A stretch of DNA of 24,774 nucleotides from an uncultured Selenomonadaceae bacterium (GTDB taxonomy: Bacteria > Bacillota > Negativicutes > Selenomonadales > Selenomonadaceae): assembly GCA_905235425.1 (NCBI GenBank), contig CAJOKY010000005.1, positions 1-24,774 on the forward strand, read 5' to 3'. The position numbers and the translations under genes were made by a program. Shown one piece after another: positions 21,894 to 24,774 of this stretch (position 1 is the stretch's first letter; every line of letters starts with the position of its first letter). The notes below the pieces were generated by a model. That model was not told where the DNA came from, did not search any database, and worked only from the letters and a program-made list of their open reading frames with translations.

Positions 21894-23927
21894 ATGGACA
21901 ATAACAGAAAAAAAGTTCAGATAAGAATAACGCGCCTTGTCGTTGTAATGCTAATCGGCATTTTTGTCATACTGGTTCGCTACGGCTGGTTGCAACTGGT
22001 TCAAGGCAGTGAACTCGCTGAAAGAATGCGTTACCAAGTCGGGCAAGATTACCTTGTACAATCTCCGCGCGGCGCGATTATCGACAGGAACGGGCGCGAA
22101 TTGGCGGTAAGCACCATGACAAAATCGCTTTTCGTCGATCCTAATCACGTGGAAAATGCCGAACAACTCGCAAAGGATTTAGCGCCGCTTGTAGGCAAAA
22201 CTGAAGCCGATGTTTTGGACGACATACACGTAGGCGGCGGTTTTGTATGGGTAAAGCGGCGTATGGAGCAGGCGGAATATGAAGCCATACGCGCCATGAT
22301 TCGCGATAAAGACTACACTACTTGTTTAGGTTTTCGCGACGAGGCTAAACGCTACTATCCCAATGACGTACTTGCCGCAAATTTACTTGGCTTTGTAGGC
22401 GTCGACGACAAAGGGCTTGACGGCATTGAACAGGCGCTTGACAAGTACATTAAAGGCGAAGTCACCGAATCATTTTTGTACACTGACAGAAACGAAAATC
22501 CAATTTTAGATTCAATTTTTGCGCGGCACGGCTATCAAGGCGACAGATGCAAGACGATTCAGCTGACTATTGACAGCGCGATACAATTTATCGTGGAGCA
22601 GGAATTAGATAGAGCTATGGCTGAAAATAGTCCGCTTGCTATAACCTGCGTTGCAATGGATCCTAAGACAGGCGAAATTTTGGCAATGGCTAATCGTCCT
22701 TCGTACAATCCAAATAAATTTTGGGAATATGAGCCGGAAATTTGGAAAAACCGCGCAGTGTCGTCAATATACGAGCCAGGTTCAACTTTCAAAGTCATAA
22801 CGGCAGGCGCGGCGTTGCAGGAAGGCATTGTGTCACCGAATCAAGTTTTTGTTGACCCGGGCTTTGTCATGGTGTCGGGCAAACGTATTCAAAACTGGAA
22901 CGGTGCAAGTTTCGGCACGGTAACTTTTGCTGACGTTGTCAAGCAGTCACTTAACACCGGCTTTGCGTTAATCGGTCTTGAACTTGGCGCTGATACGTTA
23001 AGCAAGTACGCGCGAATTTTCGGTTTCGGCGAAATTACCGGAATTGAATTGCCGGGCGAAGAGGCAGGAATTTTGTATGAGCCGGATGAAATGGTTGACT
23101 CTGATATTGCGACAATGGCTATTGGTCAAAGTATCGCAGTTACGCCCTTGCAACTTATAACTGCAGTAAGTTCCGTTGCAAATGACGGCATACTTTTAAA
23201 GCCGCACGTTGTCAAGATGATTAAAAATGCCAACGGTTCAACCTATTCAGAAACGCGCGTTGAAGAGGTTAGGCGGACGCTTGATGCCGCGACGGATAAA
23301 ACGCTTGTCGGACTATTGGAACAGGTTGTAGCGGCAGGCGGCGGACGTAAAGCGGCGGTACGCGGCTACAGAATTGCCGGTAAGACCGGTACCGCGCAGA
23401 AAATTAATGAGTATGGCACGGGTTACACGGAAGGGCTTTATATCGCGTCATTTTGCGGCTTCGGTCCGGTTGAAAATCCGCGCTTGACTTTGCTTGTGGT
23501 AATTGACGAGCCGTCGGGAACTTTTTACGGCGGTCAAATTGCCGCGCCGGTTGCAGGAAGAATTTTTTCACAAGTTTTCAGATATATGCGAATTGAACCG
23601 AGCGGCGCGATTTTTGATGACGAGGAACTTTCTGAAGACGTCGGCGAAGGTGATTCTTCCGGTATGACTGCAATACAGCAAACGCAGGAAGTTGAAGAAG
23701 AAAAAGAATTGGTTGAGGAAACTCCTGCCGTTAATGAAGATATCCCTGAAGACAGCGCGGCAGTACCTAATTTTATCGGCAAAAGTATTCGTGAATCTGC
23801 GCGGCTGGCAAATTCTGCAGGGCTTAACTTCGACGCGCAGGGCTCCGGCTTTGCAGTTGATCAGTCGATTGAGGCAGGCGCGATTGTAGATAAAGGTACA
23901 ACGGTTAAAGTTACCTTCAGCCCGTGA
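21894..23927 (+). CDS. FtsI/SpoVD-type class B penicillin-binding protein with PASTA domain
   Basis: 677 residues. A short cytoplasmic tail and a membrane helix (about 12-31) precede the class B dimerisation domain (55-215; SPRGAIIDRNGRELA) and the transpeptidase domain. Active-site motifs are STFK (297-300), SLN (352-354) and KTG (497-499). After an acidic linker (575-620) comes one PASTA domain (about 623-676; VPNFIGKSIRESARLANSAGL). It cross-links septal peptidoglycan; the single PASTA domain is more SpoVD-like than typical FtsI. No Shine-Dalgarno site precedes the ATG, which lies 9 bases after the CAP gene, so coupling is likely. The usual mraW-ftsL neighbours are missing. Confidence 0.93.
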   Translation: MDNNRKKVQIRITRLVVVMLIGIFVILVRYGWLQLVQGSELAERMRYQVGQDYLVQSPRGAIIDRNGRELAVSTMTKSLFVDPNHVENAEQLAKDLAPLVGKTEADVLDDIHVGGGFVWVKRRMEQAEYEAIRAMIRDKDYTTCLGFRDEAKRYYPNDVLAANLLGFVGVDDKGLDGIEQALDKYIKGEVTESFLYTDRNENPILDSIFARHGYQGDRCKTIQLTIDSAIQFIVEQELDRAMAENSPLAITCVAMDPKTGEILAMANRPSYNPNKFWEYEPEIWKNRAVSSIYEPGSTFKVITAGAALQEGIVSPNQVFVDPGFVMVSGKRIQNWNGASFGTVTFADVVKQSLNTGFALIGLELGADTLSKYARIFGFGEITGIELPGEEAGILYEPDEMVDSDIATMAIGQSIAVTPLQLITAVSSVANDGILLKPHVVKMIKNANGSTYSETRVEEVRRTLDAATDKTLVGLLEQVVAAGGGRKAAVRGYRIAGKTGTAQKINEYGTGYTEGLYIASFCGFGPVENPRLTLLVVIDEPSGTFYGGQIAAPVAGRIFSQVFRYMRIEPSGAIFDDEELSEDVGEGDSSGMTAIQQTQEVEEEKELVEETPAVNEDIPEDSAAVPNFIGKSIRESARLANSAGLNFDAQGSGFAVDQSIEAGAIVDKGTTVKVTFSP

Positions 23928-23932
23928 TTACT

Positions 23933-23967
23933 CTAACACATAAAAGCTAATAGCTAACACCTAAAAT
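23933..23967. repeat. Heptad array J (CTAATAG/CTAACAC type), after the ftsI-type gene
   Basis: Five 7-base units: CTAACAC, ATAAAAG, CTAATAG, CTAACAC, CTAAAAT. They lie between the stop codon and the terminator hairpin at 23970. The array is close in sequence to array C (AGCTAAT and AGCTAAC words). Confidence 0.75.
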
Positions 23968-23969
23968 CA

Positions 23970-24001
23970 GCTGTCAAAAAATTTTTGGCGGCTCTTTTTT
24001 T
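23970..24001 (+). terminator. Rho-independent terminator after the ftsI-type gene
   Basis: GCTGTCAAAA pairs with TTTTGGCGGC (G-C, A-T and G-U pairs) with a small loop, and is followed by TC and seven T residues. Its 3' arm overlaps the -35 box of the next gene. Confidence 0.75.
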
Positions 24002-24013
24002 ATATGCTATAAT
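23985..24013 (+). promoter_or_regulatory. Promoter of the HAD phosphatase gene
   Basis: TTGGCG (23985-23990) and TATAAT (24008-24013) are spaced by 17 bases, and the -10 is preceded by TGC (extended -10). The predicted start, near 24020, leaves a short leader with GGAGGG at 24034-24039. Confidence 0.72.
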
Positions 24014-24046
24014 TACTGATAATTAGATTTTGCGGAGGGACTTGAC

Positions 24047-24774
24047 ATGATTAAAATTATTTTTTCCGATATGGACGGTACACTTTTGACGAGTGAAAAT
24101 AAATTGCCGGTAGGTTTTGATGAGACGATTGGCGAGTTGAAAAAGCGCGGCGTAATTTTTGCACCGGCTAGCGGCAGGCAGTATTTTTCACTGATAAAAA
24201 CTTTTCCCGCCTATGTCGATGAATTTCTTTTTCTTGCAGACGGCGGAACTTTTGTAGTGCGTCACGGTAAGGAAATGTTCAGCCAACCAATGACTGATGA
24301 ACTTGCTCTTAAATTTCTTCACGCGGCTGATAAAATTGAAAATATTCTGCGCGTATACTGCGGAAAAAATAATGCGTACATAAAAGATTTTCAAGACGTG
24401 CCGAAATATCGCGACGAACTTTTCAAATACTACACGCATACAGGGACGGTTAAAGCATGGGAAGAAATTAGCGACGTGCCGATTAAAATTTCTTTCTTCG
24501 ACGCTACAGGTCACGCTAAAGAAAATATTTTTGACAAACTTTTAAATATCAGTGACAAAGTTCAAGTACTGCTTTCCTCTGCAAATTGGGTTGATATTAT
24601 GATGAAAGGCGTTGACAAAGGCTCGGCAATACGCAAAATTCAGCAAATGCTTGACATTAAGCCGGAAGAATGCGCGGCGTTCGGCGATTATCTTAACGAT
24701 TGCGAAATGATGAAGGCGGTAGGTTACAGCGTTGCAATGGCTAATGCACACCCCGATTTAAAGAAGTTGGCGAA
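24047..24774 (+). CDS. Cof-type HAD-superfamily hydrolase (partial, cut by window end)
   Basis: 242 codons are visible with no stop before the window edge. HAD motifs are in order: SDMDGTLL (7-14, nucleophile and acid Asp8/Asp10), ASGRQ (motif II serine), GVDKGSAI (motif III lysine) and FGDYLNDCEMM (motif IV aspartates). The large cap domain between motifs II and III marks the Cof/YkrA-type (IIB) subgroup, which dephosphorylates sugar phosphates or related small molecules; the substrate is not predictable. The start ATG has GCGGAGGGA with about 6 bases spacing, plus its own promoter. The protein should end about 15-30 residues beyond the window, because motif IV is already present. Confidence 0.93.
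   Translation, partial: MIKIIFSDMDGTLLTSENKLPVGFDETIGELKKRGVIFAPASGRQYFSLIKTFPAYVDEFLFLADGGTFVVRHGKEMFSQPMTDELALKFLHAADKIENILRVYCGKNNAYIKDFQDVPKYRDELFKYYTHTGTVKAWEEISDVPIKISFFDATGHAKENIFDKLLNISDKVQVLLSSANWVDIMMKGVDKGSAIRKIQQMLDIKPEECAAFGDYLNDCEMMKAVGYSVAMANAHPDLKKLA

Overview
The window is a gene-dense piece (about 24.8 kb, no gene-free stretch over 300 bases) of a chromosome that most resembles a Negativicutes (Selenomonadales-type) diderm Firmicute. The reasons are Firmicutes-style strong Shine-Dalgarno sites and a GatB subunit, a SpoVD-like penicillin-binding protein with a PASTA domain and a DUF896/YnzC protein, all lying beside a lipopolysaccharide transport set (lptC-lptA-lptB-lptF/G plus lptD) that only an outer-membrane organism needs. 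This assignment is an inference from gene content; no 16S gene is present.

Layout. (1) 1-5951: a terminator of an upstream gene, then a co-directional run larE, a small RelE-type toxin-antitoxin pair, a divergent glutamine synthetase, ftsQ/divIB and gatB, closed by a strong terminator. (2) 6019-10520: a promoter, two exported proteins of unknown function, lptD and argJ. (3) 10542-12875: a DUF896 gene on the minus strand, a tRNA-Leu(TAG) with its own promoter and terminator, and a minus-strand YddA/SbmA-type fused ABC transporter. (4) 12990-15599: a REC-GGDEF response regulator with a degenerate second GGDEF domain, followed by an orphan MacB-type permease and a terminator. (5) 15636-24001: a good promoter followed by lptC, lptA, lptB and lptF/G, then telA, a CAP-domain protein with a glycine/aspartate-rich repeat tail, and a PASTA-containing FtsI/SpoVD transpeptidase, closed by a terminator. 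(6) 24047 to the edge: a Cof-type HAD phosphatase, cut by the window end.

How the parts fit: LptB and the LptF/G permease form the inner-membrane ABC extractor, LptC and LptA the periplasmic bridge, and LptD the outer-membrane exit. FtsQ and the SpoVD-like PBP serve septal peptidoglycan synthesis. Much of the window is therefore cell-envelope biogenesis, mixed with nitrogen and arginine metabolism and a c-di-GMP regulator.

The most unusual signal is not a protein. Ten intergenic spacers hold short arrays of 7-bp units (5 to 15 units in most; fewer clean units in two). The unit sequence differs from array to array (for example CTAATCC, TAGATTG/TACCTCC, AACAGCT, CTACTTA/GAATTAA), but a CTA/TTA or TAG/TAA core recurs at a fixed 7-bp register. 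Some arrays are related copies of one composite element, two fold as TAG-arm/TAC-arm hairpins, and several run into stop codons, a start codon or the C-terminal codons of neighbouring genes. They resemble in style the heptanucleotide STRR repeats of cyanobacteria. I do not know of a described function for such a family here.

Five gene starts were moved from the longest open frame to a start with better Shine-Dalgarno spacing (gatB, both exported proteins, the ABC transporter and telA). The starts of the response regulator, lptA, the CAP protein and the DUF896 gene were also shortened. TTG or GTG starts are used by larE, the ABC transporter, lptF/G and the CAP protein.
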